From Krasilnikovia cinnamomea (lineage in GTDB: Bacteria > Actinomycetota > Actinomycetes > Mycobacteriales > Micromonosporaceae): a DNA stretch of 64,000 nt. Both the position numbers and the translations under genes were made by a program. The notes beneath the pieces are model-generated. The model saw only the letters and a list, made by a program, of their open reading frames with translations. It did not search any database and was not told the origin of the DNA. Positions 8,678-17,690 of the stretch are shown here, piece by piece. Within the stretch, counting starts at the first letter, position 1. The number at the start of each line of letters is the position of its first letter. The stretch covers positions 1,984,001 through 2,048,000 of the forward strand of contig NZ_SHKY01000001.1 of the NCBI RefSeq assembly GCF_004217545.1. Reading direction: 5' to 3'.

Positions 8678-9044
8678 GTGCCGGCTGAAGAGTGGGACAT
8701 CTATCTCGTCAACGAGGTACAGGATTGGATCGAGAGCCTCGAACCAGTCACCCAGGCCCGCGTCGTGCAGGCGATCGACCTTCTCGCGGAGGTCGGACCG
8801 GGACTGGGGCGGCCGCTGGTCGACACGATCCACGGCTCATCGATCGCCAACCTCAAGGAGGTTGCGTCCAGGTACGGTACGCATCCTGTTCGTCTTCGAT
8901 CCGTGGCGCGCCAGCATCCTGCTGGTCGCCGGGGACAAGGCCGGACAATGGAACGACTGGTACCGCGAAGCCATCCCTCTGGCGGAGCAACGTTACGAGA
9001 AGTACTTGAAGGAGCGCGCCGAAGAGGAGGGCCCACAGGCATGA
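8678..9044 (+). pseudogene. higB: HigB/RelE-like toxin, frameshifted
   Basis: This is an mRNA-interferase-type toxin of the phage-derived Gp49/HigB-like family. The N-terminal part starts at GTG 8678 (VPAEEWDIYLVNEV) and runs to NLKE. The conserved C-terminal part (RPGTVRILFVFDPWR, then LLVAGDKAGQWNDWY) continues in the next reading frame from 8862. The join is AAGGAGG followed by TTG; one surplus G at 8859-8861 separates the parts. Removing it would give about 121 aa, the usual family length. As written, the toxin N-terminus reads into the antitoxin frame without a stop. The second part ends in TGA at 9042-9044, overlapping the antitoxin ATG. A decayed toxin or a sequencing error is more likely than programmed frameshifting. 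Confidence 0.8.
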
Positions 9045-9358
9045 ACAGCTATGTGCGCTGGAAGGACGTTCGCGCAGAGCACGTCGAACGCGCCGGCGGC
9101 GAGCAGAGCGTGGCGGAAGGCAAGCAGGAACTACTGACGGCGGTGGTCGGGCACCGCCTGGCTGAGGTACGCCGCTCCCGCGGCTTGACCCAGCAACAGG
9201 TCGCCGACCACATGGGCGTCACGAAGGGCCGGGTCTCCCAGATCGAACAGGGCAAGATCTCCGGCCAAGACGTCCTAGCCCGCTACGCGGCGGCTCTTGG
9301 TGGCCGCCTTCACCAGGCCATCTACTTCGAGGACGGCAACATCGCCGCGATCGCATAG
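9041..9358 (+). CDS. higA: HigA-like antitoxin, XRE-type helix-turn-helix
   Basis: This 105-aa antitoxin and probable autorepressor follows the toxin with an ATGA overlap. The N-terminal part (YVRWKDVRAEHVERAGG) would contact the toxin. The Cro/C1 helix-turn-helix is clear (TQQQVADHMGVTKGRVSQIE), followed by a short C-terminal beta region. The gene is intact although its toxin is frameshifted. It ends 11 bp before repeat B. Confidence 0.9.
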   Translation: MNSYVRWKDVRAEHVERAGGEQSVAEGKQELLTAVVGHRLAEVRRSRGLTQQQVADHMGVTKGRVSQIEQGKISGQDVLARYAAALGGRLHQAIYFEDGNIAAIA

Positions 9359-9369
9359 ACCCGACCGGA

Positions 9370-9397
9370 GTGTCGTGGGTGTGTGAGACGGTGTCGG
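9370..9397. repeat. Right-end repeat B, copy 1
   Basis: A 28-bp segment is repeated at 10301-10328 with one mismatch (27/28). It begins 11 bp after the higA stop and runs straight into repeat A copy 2, sharing one base with it. Confidence 0.93.
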
Positions 9398-9448
9398 TTT
9401 CGGCGATGATGGCGCCGGATGACCAGCACATGAACGCCTCACGCGACC
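9397..9448. repeat. Left-end repeat A, copy 2
   Basis: Matches 8582-8633 at 51 of 52 positions. Abutting repeat B on its left, it forms a B-A junction between the two toxin-antitoxin modules. It ends 15 bp before the stop codon of the GNAT toxin. Confidence 0.95.
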
Positions 9449-9463
9449 ACCGGGGCGTAACCG

Positions 9464-9976
9464 TCAGGCCAGGGCGCGGCGCAGGTCCTTCATGAGCAGC
9501 AGCAGGTGCATCGGGTCCGTCGGACTCGCCTCGAACTTGGCCAGCCGCAGGTAGAACGCGCGTGCCGCGTCGGACTCGCAGTGGATGAGGACCGCCCGTA
9601 CGCCGACGACGTCGGAGGCGGCGGCGATCCGTCGCAGCGCGTCCACGACGAGCGCGCGGCCGAGGCCGGCGCCTTGCGCGGAGGTGTCGACGCCGAGCCG
9701 GGTCAGGATCATCACCGGCTGGTGGTAGCGCCCGGCGCCTTGCCTCAGACGGGGTGCGGCGTCCGCGGGCGCCACGCTGCCGGCGGCGAGCGCGTAGTAG
9801 CCGACCACCCGGCGGTCGGGATCGCTCACCACGTACACCCGGGAGAGTCCGGCCCGGTGCGCCTGCATCGCGTGGTCCACCAGCCAGGCCGACTGGGCGG
9901 GCGAGCCGCAGTCGAAGCCGGCCAGGACGTGCCCGGACGTGAGCGCCTCCACGGCCGAGAAGCCGGGTGTCGTCAT
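9464..9976 (-). CDS. GNAT-family toxin (TacT/AtaT-like)
   Basis: This 170-aa acetyltransferase belongs to the type II toxins that acetylate aminoacyl-tRNA. It shows the acetyl-CoA loop QGAGLGRALV, preceded by ILTRLGVD, and the C-terminal signature FYLRLAKFEASPTDPMHL, which contains the conserved Tyr of TacT/AtaT proteins. Its ATG overlaps the antitoxin stop (ATGA), giving the usual antitoxin-first operon. The motifs are intact, so it is probably active. Its tRNA target cannot be predicted. Confidence 0.9.
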   Translation of the reverse strand: MTTPGFSAVEALTSGHVLAGFDCGSPAQSAWLVDHAMQAHRAGLSRVYVVSDPDRRVVGYYALAAGSVAPADAAPRLRQGAGRYHQPVMILTRLGVDTSAQGAGLGRALVVDALRRIAAASDVVGVRAVLIHCESDAARAFYLRLAKFEASPTDPMHLLLLMKDLRRALA

Positions 9977-10254
9977 GCCTGGTCGCGTGCGTCCAGCACC
10001 GTCGGTTGGGTGAGCAGCTCACGCAGACCGCTGACGTCCTGGGCGGGCCGTTCCAGTGCCTCGTCGAACGCCCGCCAGTCCTGCTCGTCCAGCAGGAAGG
10101 CACGCCGGTCGGCGAGCACGCCGGCCGCCGCGTCGGTCGCGGACCGGAGCACGAAGGCGGACAGGCTGGAGCCGGTGGCCTCGCTGGCGGCTTCGAGCAG
10201 GGCCCGCTGCTCGGCGTCCAGGCGCAGATGTAGTCGTTCGGCCTTGGCGTTCAC
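9973..10254 (-). CDS. DUF1778-type ribbon-helix-helix antitoxin
   Basis: This 93-aa antitoxin starts at GTG 10254. The N-terminal ribbon-helix-helix reads ERLHLRLDAEQRALLEAAS and then GSSLSAFVLRSAT, typical of TacA/AtaR partners of GNAT toxins. The C-terminal tail (LDEQDWRAFDEALERP) is the expected toxin-neutralising part. Longer in-frame starts run into repeat B and the divergent gene, so I reject them. The sequence just upstream (10261-10282) contains two GTAC half-sites 7 bp apart next to TACATT, a plausible self-repressed promoter. Confidence 0.87.
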   Translation of the reverse strand: MNAKAERLHLRLDAEQRALLEAASEATGSSLSAFVLRSATDAAAGVLADRRAFLLDEQDWRAFDEALERPAQDVSGLRELLTQPTVLDARDQA

Positions 10255-10300
10255 GACGTCAACCGTACGCACAATGTACGCCACCCGCAACGGGCGGTTT

Positions 10301-10328
10301 GTGTCGTGGATGTGTGAGACGGTGTCGG
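10301..10328. repeat. Right-end repeat B, copy 2
   Basis: Matches 9370-9397 at 27 of 28 positions. It ends 2 bp before the ATG of the divergent gene at 10331, so it is also the 5' leader of that gene. Confidence 0.93.
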
Positions 10329-10330
10329 GC

Positions 10331-10996
10331 ATGCGGATTCCGGGGAAGTTCAACGGGCCTCCGGCCTCGGGTAACGGCGGCTGGTCGGCGGGCGCGTTCG
10401 CGGTGGCGAGCGGGGCCGCCGCCGACGGCCGGGCGTTCGAGGTGACGCTGCGGATTCCACCCCCGCTGGACACCGAGCTGGCCGTGGCGGACGGCAAGGT
10501 GACCGCCCCGGACGGCACGCTGGTCGCCGAGGTCACCGAGACTGCGGACGCGGGCCCCGGCGTCCCGGCGGCCTCCCTGGCGGAGGCTCAGGCGGCCGCC
10601 AAGGCGTACCCGGGCTTCACCGACCACCCGTTCCCCACCTGCTACGTCTGCGGGCCGCACCACCGCGACGGGCTGCGCATCTTCCCCGGCCTGCTCAGCG
10701 ACGAGCGCACCGCCGCGCCGTGGACCGTGCCGCCCGACGTCCGGGTCGAGACGATGTGGGCCGCGCTGGACTGCCCCGGCGGCTGGTCGGCCCTGCACAT
10801 CGGCCGGGTGTACGTGCTGGGCCGTATCGCGGTCGCGGTCGACGCGCTGCCGCAGCCGGGCGCCACCTGCGTCGTGGTCGGCCGGGCGAGCGCGCTGCGG
10901 GGCCGCAAGGCGACGGTCGATTCGACCGTGTACGGCCCGGATGGTGCCCGCCTCGCCACCGCTCACGCCACCTGGATCGCCTTGTCGGACGAATGA
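10331..10996 (+). CDS. Hotdog-fold/thioesterase-like protein of unknown function
   Basis: This 221-aa cytoplasmic protein shows GGWSAG near the N-terminus, a CYVCG motif mid-protein, a VETMWAALDCPGGW stretch typical of hotdog-fold thioesterases, and a final beta-rich segment. I infer a hotdog-like fold with an acyl-CoA or acyl-ACP ligand, but no catalytic residue can be assigned. The start at ATG 10331 directly follows repeat B. It stands alone, 51 bp before the ABC transporter genes. Confidence 0.65.
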   Translation: MRIPGKFNGPPASGNGGWSAGAFAVASGAAADGRAFEVTLRIPPPLDTELAVADGKVTAPDGTLVAEVTETADAGPGVPAASLAEAQAAAKAYPGFTDHPFPTCYVCGPHHRDGLRIFPGLLSDERTAAPWTVPPDVRVETMWAALDCPGGWSALHIGRVYVLGRIAVAVDALPQPGATCVVVGRASALRGRKATVDSTVYGPDGARLATAHATWIALSDE

Positions 10997-11047
10997 GCGT
11001 GCGTCCGATACGGTGATCCACCTGCGTCTACGGCAAAGGAGCGGCGG

Positions 11048-11980
11048 TTGAGCGTCGGGCAGCAGGGTCCGGGCCCCGAGGCGATAGTGGTCCAGAACCT
11101 CACGAAGCAGTACAAGCAGTTGCGGGCGGTCGACGATCTGTCGTTCTCGGTCCGTTCCGGCCGGGTCACCGGCTTCCTCGGCCCGAACGGCGCGGGCAAG
11201 ACCACGACGCTGCGCATGCTCGTGGGTCTGGTCCGTCCGACCGCGGGCACCGCGACGATCAACGGCCACCGGTATGCAGAGCTGGCCGAGCCGCTGCGCC
11301 ACGTGGGTGCGGTGCTGGAGGCGTCCAGCGCGCACAAGAGCCGGACGGGGCTGAACCACCTGCGGGTGATCTGCGCCGCGGCGGGCCTGCCCCGCGAGCG
11401 CGCCGAGCAGGTGCTGGAGCTGGTGGGGCTGACCCCGGCGGCCAAGCGCAAGTTCAAGGGCTACTCGCTGGGCATGAAGCAGCGCCTCGGGATCGCGGCC
11501 GCGATGCTGGGCGACCCCCGGGTGCTGATCCTGGACGAGCCGGCGAACGGTCTCGACCCGGAGGGCATCCGCTGGATGCGGGACCTGCTCAAGGCGCTGG
11601 CGGCCGAGGGGCGCACGGTGTTGGTCTCCAGCCACCTGCTCGGCGAGATGCAGCAGCTGGCGGACGACGTCGTGATCATCGCGGCGGGCCGGCTGGTCCG
11701 GCAGGGCCCGGTGGAGGAGGTGCTGGGCTCGATGGCGGGCGCGGCCCAGACCCGGGTCCGTAGCCCGCAGGCGGCCGAGCTGGCCGCCGCGCTGCAGGCA
11801 CAAGGCGCGACCGTGACCCCCCAGCAGGACGGCGCGCTGCTGGTCACCGGCCTCGACGCCGCCGCCGTGGGCCACGCCGCGTTCGTCGCGAAGGTGGAGT
11901 TGCACGAGTTGGCCGGTGAGCGCGCCGATTTGGAGCGCGTGTTCCTGGAACTGACCGCGGGAAAGGCGGGGATCCGATGA
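11048..11980 (+). CDS. ABC transporter ATP-binding protein (ABC-2 exporter type)
   Basis: This 310-aa ATPase has Walker A GPNGAGKTT, signature YSLGMKQRLGIAAAML, Walker B VLILDEPANGLDP and switch His in VSSHLL. The C-terminal 90 residues form the extra domain common in drug and antibiotic exporters. The TTG start at 11048 is supported by AAAGGAG about 6 nt upstream. Its stop overlaps the permease start (ATGA). The substrate is unknown. Confidence 0.93.
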   Translation: MSVGQQGPGPEAIVVQNLTKQYKQLRAVDDLSFSVRSGRVTGFLGPNGAGKTTTLRMLVGLVRPTAGTATINGHRYAELAEPLRHVGAVLEASSAHKSRTGLNHLRVICAAAGLPRERAEQVLELVGLTPAAKRKFKGYSLGMKQRLGIAAAMLGDPRVLILDEPANGLDPEGIRWMRDLLKALAAEGRTVLVSSHLLGEMQQLADDVVIIAAGRLVRQGPVEEVLGSMAGAAQTRVRSPQAAELAAALQAQGATVTPQQDGALLVTGLDAAAVGHAAFVAKVELHELAGERADLERVFLELTAGKAGIR

Positions 11981-12804
11981 AGCTGGTCAACGCCGAACTC
12001 CTCAAGATCCGCACCACACCGACCTGGTGGATCTTCGGCCTCATCCTGCTCCCGCTGTACGCGGCGAGCATCCTGCTCAACTGGGGCAGCTCCGTGGCCA
12101 TCACCACGGCCGAAACGGGCGGCGATGTCCCGGCCAACCAGGCGGAGCAGATCCAGGCGGCCGGCGAGACGGTGAACGTGGCCGCCAACCTCTACACCAG
12201 CGGGCAGTTCATGGGCGTGCTCATGGTGCTGCTGCTGGGCGCGATCCTGGTGACCAACGAGTTCTTCCACCAGACCGCGACGACGACGTTCCTGGTCACC
12301 CCCCGGCGCGAGTCGGTGGTGCTGGCCAAGTACGCCGCGGCGGCTCTGCTGGCCCTCGTGTTCTGGCTGGTCCTGACGGTACTGAACCTGATCTTCGCAC
12401 CGCTCATCCTGCACTCGCTCGACCTCGGCCCGCAGCTCGGCGACCCCGCGGTCTGGCGAGCGATCGGGCTCAACGGCCTGGCGTTCGGACTCTGGGCCGT
12501 GCTGGGCGTGGGCGCGGGCGTGCTGATCCGCAGCCAGATCGCGGCCACCGTCGTCCTGACCGCGGTGTACGTGGTCGGCTCGCAGGCGGTCGGGATCATC
12601 TTCTTCCTGCTCAGCGAGTACGTGGCGGACTGGTTCTCGAAGCTGCAGGTGATCTTCCCGACGGCGGCGTCGCAGCTGATGATCTCGGGCACCGACCTGC
12701 CGGGGAGCCCGCCGCGCTGGGTCGGCGCGGCCGTGCTCATCGGCTACGCGGTGGTGATGGGGCTGATCGGGACGGCGATCATCAAACGGCGCGACGTGTC
12801 GTAA
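11977..12804 (+). CDS. ABC-2 type transporter permease
   Basis: This 275-aa membrane protein has about six hydrophobic segments, including an N-terminal one (WWIFGLILLPLYAASILL), one near residues 73-90 and a C-terminal one ending with the charged tail KRRDVS. It is translationally coupled to the ATPase and should form the export pore with it. No substrate is evident. The 12805-12952 interval after it shows no gene. Confidence 0.92.
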   Translation: MKLVNAELLKIRTTPTWWIFGLILLPLYAASILLNWGSSVAITTAETGGDVPANQAEQIQAAGETVNVAANLYTSGQFMGVLMVLLLGAILVTNEFFHQTATTTFLVTPRRESVVLAKYAAAALLALVFWLVLTVLNLIFAPLILHSLDLGPQLGDPAVWRAIGLNGLAFGLWAVLGVGAGVLIRSQIAATVVLTAVYVVGSQAVGIIFFLLSEYVADWFSKLQVIFPTAASQLMISGTDLPGSPPRWVGAAVLIGYAVVMGLIGTAIIKRRDVS

Positions 12805-12952
12805 GCGTCCAGGGGGCGGAGTAGGCGTTCGTCACAGCCCGGACGTCCGGGTGGGCTGGCGTGGCGCACGGCGTAGCCTTGACGGGAATCCGTTCCGTCC
12901 CCTGTGACGATCGCGTCGCGTGTTGACAATGGTGAAAGAGGCGAACACGGAA

Positions 12953-15900
12953 GTGTCGACCCAGCAGACTTCGCAGGACAATCCACTCGCGGATTTCGGT
13001 CCCAACGAGTGGATCGTCGACGAGATGTACCAGCGCTACCTGGCCGACCCGGCCAGCGTCGACCCCGCCTGGCACGATTTCTTCGCCGACTACAAGCCGG
13101 CCATGGCTGCCGAGTCCATCGCGACGCCCGACGAGGCGACCGCCGCGAACGCGACCGCCACCGCGGCGCGCGCGGGCACGGACGCCCCGGCCGCCGCGAC
13201 GGTCGCCCCGGTCAAGCCGACCGTGCCGGCGACCCCGAAGCCTGCTGAGCCCGCAGCCGCCAAGCCCGCCGCCCCGGCGAAGGAGACGGCCGCGGTTCCG
13301 GCCGGCGCCAAGGTCACCCCGCTGCGCGGCGTCGCCGCCAAGATCGTGCAGAACATGGAATCCTCGCTGGAGGTGCCCACCGCCACCAGCGTGCGCGCCG
13401 TCCCGGCCAAGCTGCTGATCGACAACCGCATCGTGATCAACAACCACCTCGCGCGCGGGCGCGGCGGCAAGGTCAGCTTCACCCACCTGATCGGCTGGGC
13501 CATGGTCCGCTCGGTCATCGCGCACCCCGAGATGAACAACTCGTACGCCGAGGTCGACGGCAAGCCGTCCCTCGTGCAGCCCGAGCACATCAACCTCGGC
13601 ATCGCCATCGACCTCGCGAAGAAGGACGGCTCCCGCACCCTGGTCGTGCCGTCCATCAAGAACTGCGAGCAGATGGACTTCCGCAAGTTCTGGCAGGCGT
13701 ACGAGGACGTGGTCCGGCGGGCCCGGCGCAACGAGCTGACCATGGACGACTACACGGGCACCACGATCTCGCTCACCAACCCGGGCGGCATCGGCACGGT
13801 GCACTCGATCCCGCGCCTCATGGCGGGCCAGAGCGCCATCATCGGCGTGGGCGCCATGGAGTACCCGGCGCCGTACCAGGGGATGTCCGACGAGACGCTG
13901 GCCGACCACGCGGTGAGCAAGGTCACGAACCTGACCAGCACGTACGACCACCGGGTCATCCAGGGCGCGCAGTCGGGCGAGTTCCTCAAGTCCATGCACG
14001 AGCTGCTGCTCGGCGAGCACGGCTTCTACGACGACATCTTCACCTCGCTGCGCATCCCGTACGAGCCGGTGCGCTGGGTGCGCGACGTGGCGCACACCTC
14101 CGAGGGCCAGATCGGCAAGGCGGCCCGCGTGCCGGAGCTGATCCACGCGTACCGGGTGCGCGGGCACCTGATGGCGGACACGGACCCGCTGGAGTTCACG
14201 ATCCGCCGCCACCCCGACCTGGACGTGCTCCAGCACGGGCTGACGCTGTGGGACCTGGACCGTACGTTCCCGGTGGGCGGCTTCGGCGGCAAGCAGATGA
14301 TGAAGCTGCGCAACGTGCTCGGCGTGCTGCGCGACACCTACTGCCGCCGGGTGGGCGTGGAGTACATGCACATCCAGGGTCCGGAGGAGCGCCGCTGGAT
14401 CCAGGAACGCATCGAGATCAAGTACACCAAGCCGGACACCGAGGAGCAGAAGCACATCCTCAACCGGCTCAACGCGGCCGAGGCGTTCGAGACCTTCCTG
14501 CAGACCAAGTACGTCGGCCAGAAGCGCTTCTCGCTGGAGGGCGGCGAGTCGCTGATCCCGCTGCTCGACGAGGTGCTGCAGGCCTCCGCCGAGGGCGGGC
14601 TGGACGAGATCGTCATCGGCATGGCCCACCGGGGCCGGCTCAACGTGCTGGCCAACATCGTCGGCAAGCCGTACGAAAAGATCTTCAACGAGTTCGAGGG
14701 TCAGATGGACCCGAAGTCGGCGCACGGCTCCGGGGACGTCAAGTACCACCTGGGCCAGACCGGCAAGTACACCACCCCGGACGGCGAGCACTCCACCACG
14801 GTCAGCGTGGTCGCGAACCCGTCGCACCTGGAGGCGGTCGACCCGGTGCTGGAGGGCATCGTCCGGGCCAAGCAGGACCGCCTCGACCTGGGCATGCACG
14901 GCTTCACCGTGCTGCCCGTGCTGGTGCACGGCGACGCCGCGTTCGCGGGCCAGGGCGTGGTCGCCGAGACGCTGAACCTGTCCCAGCTGCGCGGCTACCG
15001 CACCGGCGGCACGCTGCACGTGGTGGTCAACAACCAGGTCGGCTTCACCACCGCCCCGGAGTACAGCCGTTCCTCGCTGTACTCCACGGACGTGGCCCGG
15101 ATGATCCAGGCGCCGATCTTCCACGTCAACGGCGACGACCCCGAGGCGGTCGTGCGGGTCGCGCGGCTGGCGTTCGAGTACCGGCAGGCGTTCAACAAGG
15201 ACGTCGTCATCGACCTGGTCTGCTACCGCCGCCGCGGCCACAACGAGGGCGACGACCCGTCGATGACCAACCCCCGGATGTACGAGATCATCGACACCAA
15301 GCGCAGCGTCCGCAAGCTGTACACCGAGGAGCTGATCGGCCGCGGTGACATCACCGTGGACGACGCCCAGGAGCAGCTGCGCGACTACCAGTCGCAGCTG
15401 GAGCAGGTGTTCAAGGCGACCCGGGACGCGGCCGGTTCCCCGCCGCGGCCGCGCAGCGTCGTACAGGAGCCGGATCCCGAGGTGGACACCGCGATCGACC
15501 CGGCCGTGGTGCGGGCGATCGGCCAGGCCCACGTGGAACTGCCCGAGGGGTTCACGCCGCACAAGCGGGTCCAGCAGCTGCTCGACCGGCGGGCCAAGAT
15601 GGCCGCGGACGGCGGCGTCGACTGGGGCTTCGGCGAGCTGATCGCGTTCGGCTCGCTGCTGTCCCAGGGCGTGACCGTGCGGCTCGCGGGCCAGGACTCG
15701 CGGCGCGGCACCTTCACCTCACGGCACGCGGCGATCATCGACGCGAAGACGGGCAAGGACTTCCTGCCGCTGTCCACCCTGGCCACCGGCACGGCGCGGT
15801 TCTTCGTGCACGACTCGCTGCTCAGCGAGTACGCGGCAATGGGCTTCGAGTACGGCTACTCCGTGGAGAACCCGGACGCCCTGGTGCTGTGGGAGGCGCA

Positions 15901-16657
15901 GTTCGGCGACTTCGTCAACGGCGCCCAGTCGATCGTCGACGAGTTCATCTCCTCCGGCGAGGTCAAGTGGGGCCAGCGGTCCTCCGTGGTCCTGCTGCTC
16001 CCGCACGGCCAGGAGGGCCAGGGCCCGGACCACTCCTCCGGCCGCCCGGAGCGCTTCCTGCAGCTGTGCGCGCAGGACAACATGCGGGTGGCGAACCCGA
16101 CCACCCCGGCGAACTACTTCCACCTGCTGCGCCGGCAGGCCCTGTCGCCCAAGCGCAAGCCGCTCGTGGTGTTCTCGCCGAAGTCGCTGCTGCGGCACAA
16201 GCTGGCCATCTCGTCGGTCGCCGACTTCACCACCGGCCGGTTCCAGCCGGTGCTCGGCGACACCGGCATCAACGGCACCCCGCTGCGGCCCGAGGCCGTC
16301 AAGCGGGTACTGCTCTGCTCCGGCAAGGTCTACTACGACCTGTACGCCGCGCGCGCGGAGCGGGGCATCACGGACACCGCCCTGATCCGGATGGAGCAGA
16401 TCTACCCGCTGCCGGTGGAGGAGCTCAAGGCGGTGCTCGGGCAGTACCCGAACGCCGAGGACTTCGCCTGGGTGCAGGAGGAGCCGGCCAACCAGGGCGC
16501 CTGGTCGTTCGTGGCGCTCAACCTGCTCGAGCACCTCGAGGGCGTACGGTTGCGCCGGATCTCCCGGCCCGCGGCCGCCGCGCCCGCGGTGGGCTCGGCC
16601 AAGATGCACGACGCGGAACAGTCGGCGCTGATCGAGGCGGCGCTGCCGCGCCCGTGA
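12953..16657 (+). CDS. kgd: Multifunctional 2-oxoglutarate decarboxylase / 2-oxoglutarate dehydrogenase E1-E2
   Basis: This TCA-cycle enzyme of 1234 aa converts 2-oxoglutarate either non-oxidatively or, as the E1/E2 part, to succinyl-CoA. An N-terminal E1 helix ([16 protein letters not shown]) is followed by an Ala/Pro-rich linker, an E2-like acyltransferase domain ending at [15 protein letters not shown], and the thiamine-diphosphate E1 domains ([25 protein letters not shown]). The fusion of E2 catalytic domain and E1 is the actinobacterial arrangement. I choose GTG 12953 ([10 protein letters not shown]) because homologs start here; upstream in-frame GTG 12920 and ATG 12929 are possible. Confidence 0.96.
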   Translation: MSTQQTSQDNPLADFGPNEWIVDEMYQRYLADPASVDPAWHDFFADYKPAMAAESIATPDEATAANATATAARAGTDAPAAATVAPVKPTVPATPKPAEPAAAKPAAPAKETAAVPAGAKVTPLRGVAAKIVQNMESSLEVPTATSVRAVPAKLLIDNRIVINNHLARGRGGKVSFTHLIGWAMVRSVIAHPEMNNSYAEVDGKPSLVQPEHINLGIAIDLAKKDGSRTLVVPSIKNCEQMDFRKFWQAYEDVVRRARRNELTMDDYTGTTISLTNPGGIGTVHSIPRLMAGQSAIIGVGAMEYPAPYQGMSDETLADHAVSKVTNLTSTYDHRVIQGAQSGEFLKSMHELLLGEHGFYDDIFTSLRIPYEPVRWVRDVAHTSEGQIGKAARVPELIHAYRVRGHLMADTDPLEFTIRRHPDLDVLQHGLTLWDLDRTFPVGGFGGKQMMKLRNVLGVLRDTYCRRVGVEYMHIQGPEERRWIQERIEIKYTKPDTEEQKHILNRLNAAEAFETFLQTKYVGQKRFSLEGGESLIPLLDEVLQASAEGGLDEIVIGMAHRGRLNVLANIVGKPYEKIFNEFEGQMDPKSAHGSGDVKYHLGQTGKYTTPDGEHSTTVSVVANPSHLEAVDPVLEGIVRAKQDRLDLGMHGFTVLPVLVHGDAAFAGQGVVAETLNLSQLRGYRTGGTLHVVVNNQVGFTTAPEYSRSSLYSTDVARMIQAPIFHVNGDDPEAVVRVARLAFEYRQAFNKDVVIDLVCYRRRGHNEGDDPSMTNPRMYEIIDTKRSVRKLYTEELIGRGDITVDDAQEQLRDYQSQLEQVFKATRDAAGSPPRPRSVVQEPDPEVDTAIDPAVVRAIGQAHVELPEGFTPHKRVQQLLDRRAKMAADGGVDWGFGELIAFGSLLSQGVTVRLAGQDSRRGTFTSRHAAIIDAKTGKDFLPLSTLATGTARFFVHDSLLSEYAAMGFEYGYSVENPDALVLWEAQFGDFVNGAQSIVDEFISSGEVKWGQRSSVVLLLPHGQEGQGPDHSSGRPERFLQLCAQDNMRVANPTTPANYFHLLRRQALSPKRKPLVVFSPKSLLRHKLAISSVADFTTGRFQPVLGDTGINGTPLRPEAVKRVLLCSGKVYYDLYAARAERGITDTALIRMEQIYPLPVEELKAVLGQYPNAEDFAWVQEEPANQGAWSFVALNLLEHLEGVRLRRISRPAAAAPAVGSAKMHDAEQSALIEAALPRP

Positions 16658-16675
16658 CCGCGCACTGAACAACCT

Positions 16676-16705
16676 GGGGCGTCCCGCCGATCGGCGGGGC
16701 GCCCC
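16676..16705 (+). terminator. Terminator-like palindrome after kgd
   Basis: A 30-bp inverted repeat, pairing throughout with one T-G wobble, lies 18 bp past the kgd stop. There is no clear T-run, as is common in high-GC actinobacteria. It separates kgd from the small gene at 16725. Confidence 0.65.
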
Positions 16706-16724
16706 TGTCCACCTGGGAGAGTTC

Positions 16725-16904
16725 GTGTACTTCACCGACCGTGGCATCGAGGAACTCGTCGACCGGCGTGGCGAGGAGACCGTCACGCTGGAGTGGCTGG
16801 GCGACCAGCTGCGTACCTTCGTCGACGTGCACCCCGAGTTCGAGACCGCGATCGAGCGCTTCGCCACCTGGCTGGCCCGCGCCGACGAGGACGATGACGA
16901 GTAG
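16725..16904 (+). CDS. Small conserved actinobacterial protein (DUF6104-like)
   Basis: This 59-aa acidic protein starts at GTG 16725 with GGGAGA upstream. It reads VYFTDRGIEELVDRRGEE, then TLEWLGDQLRTFVDVHPEFE, and ends in an Asp/Glu-rich tail. The pattern matches short proteins found next to 2-oxoglutarate decarboxylase genes in actinobacteria (DUF6104, from memory). The function is unknown. Its last 11 bp overlap the start of the ATPase gene. Confidence 0.8.
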   Translation: MYFTDRGIEELVDRRGEETVTLEWLGDQLRTFVDVHPEFETAIERFATWLARADEDDDE

Positions 16905-17619
16905 CGCCCGACGACCGGTCCGCCGGGTCGAGGCGGATCCGACCGCCGAGATCGACCGGGACTCCTGGTGGGCCCGGATTCCCGCCGTGCGCTCCGTGCT
17001 GGAGCACGGCCTCGACCTGCCGCCGGGCGTGACGTTCCTGGTCGGCGAGAACGGCTCGGGCAAGTCCACGCTGGTGGAGGCGCTGGCGATCGCGCACGGC
17101 CTGAACTCCGAGGGCGGGTCCCGGCACGCCCGGCACCACACCCGGGCCACGGAGTCCCCGCTGGGGGAGGCGCTGCGCCTGGTGCGTACGCCGGGCGGGG
17201 CGGGACACGCGTACTTCCTGCGGGCCGAGACCGCCCACGGTCTCTACACGTACCTGCAGGACGAGGTGGGCGACCCGGGCGTGTTTCACGAGCGCAGCCA
17301 CGGCGAGGGCTTTCTGGAACTGCTGGCGCACAAGTTCAACGGGTACGGCTTCTACCTGATGGACGAGCCGGAGGCGCCGCTGTCGTTCACCTCGACACTG
17401 GGCCTGCTGGGCCGGTTGGACGAGATGCGGGCCGTCGGCGCCCAGGTGGTCGTCGCCACCCACTCGCCGGTGCTCACCGCGCTGCCGGACGCCACGATCC
17501 TGGAGCTCGGCGAGCACGGCGTCCGCCGGGCCGCCTGGCAGGACCTGGACCTGGTCGCGCACTGGCGGCGCTTCCTGGACCGCCCGTCCGGCTACCTCGG
17601 CCCGCTGCTGCGGGGATGA
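16894..17619 (+). CDS. AAA/ABC-type ATPase, predicted RecF/SMC-like
   Basis: This 241-aa ATPase has Walker A GENGSGKST, an ABC-like mid region, Walker B FYLMDEPEAPLS and a switch His in VVATHSPVL. It is of the predicted-ATPase type related to RecF/SbcC heads, without membrane segments. The start at ATG 16894 overlaps the upstream small gene by 11 bp, suggesting coupling. The longer in-frame reading from 16741 lies in the other gene. The role is unknown. Confidence 0.85.
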   Translation: MTSSARRPVRRVEADPTAEIDRDSWWARIPAVRSVLEHGLDLPPGVTFLVGENGSGKSTLVEALAIAHGLNSEGGSRHARHHTRATESPLGEALRLVRTPGGAGHAYFLRAETAHGLYTYLQDEVGDPGVFHERSHGEGFLELLAHKFNGYGFYLMDEPEAPLSFTSTLGLLGRLDEMRAVGAQVVVATHSPVLTALPDATILELGEHGVRRAAWQDLDLVAHWRRFLDRPSGYLGPLLRG

Positions 17620-17690
17620 GGCGCAAGTCCCGCGCGACGGAGTCGGCCGGCCCGGGGCCACGGTGATCGGCCGACCGGTACGTTGAGGGT

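Noticed and set aside
8859..8864. Programmed +1 frameshifting in HigB
   Set aside because: An SD-like sequence is present, but there is no stop or rare codon at the join. Kept as a pseudogene call with frameshifting as a minor option.
7808..9358. A 516-codon plus-strand frame ending in HigA
   Set aside because: It starts antisense to the OlsB-like gene and runs through the frameshifted toxin. HigA has its own ATG at 9041.
12782..15562. A 926-codon open frame on the minus strand
   Set aside because: It is antisense to kgd, and its composition is the shadow of G/C third positions.
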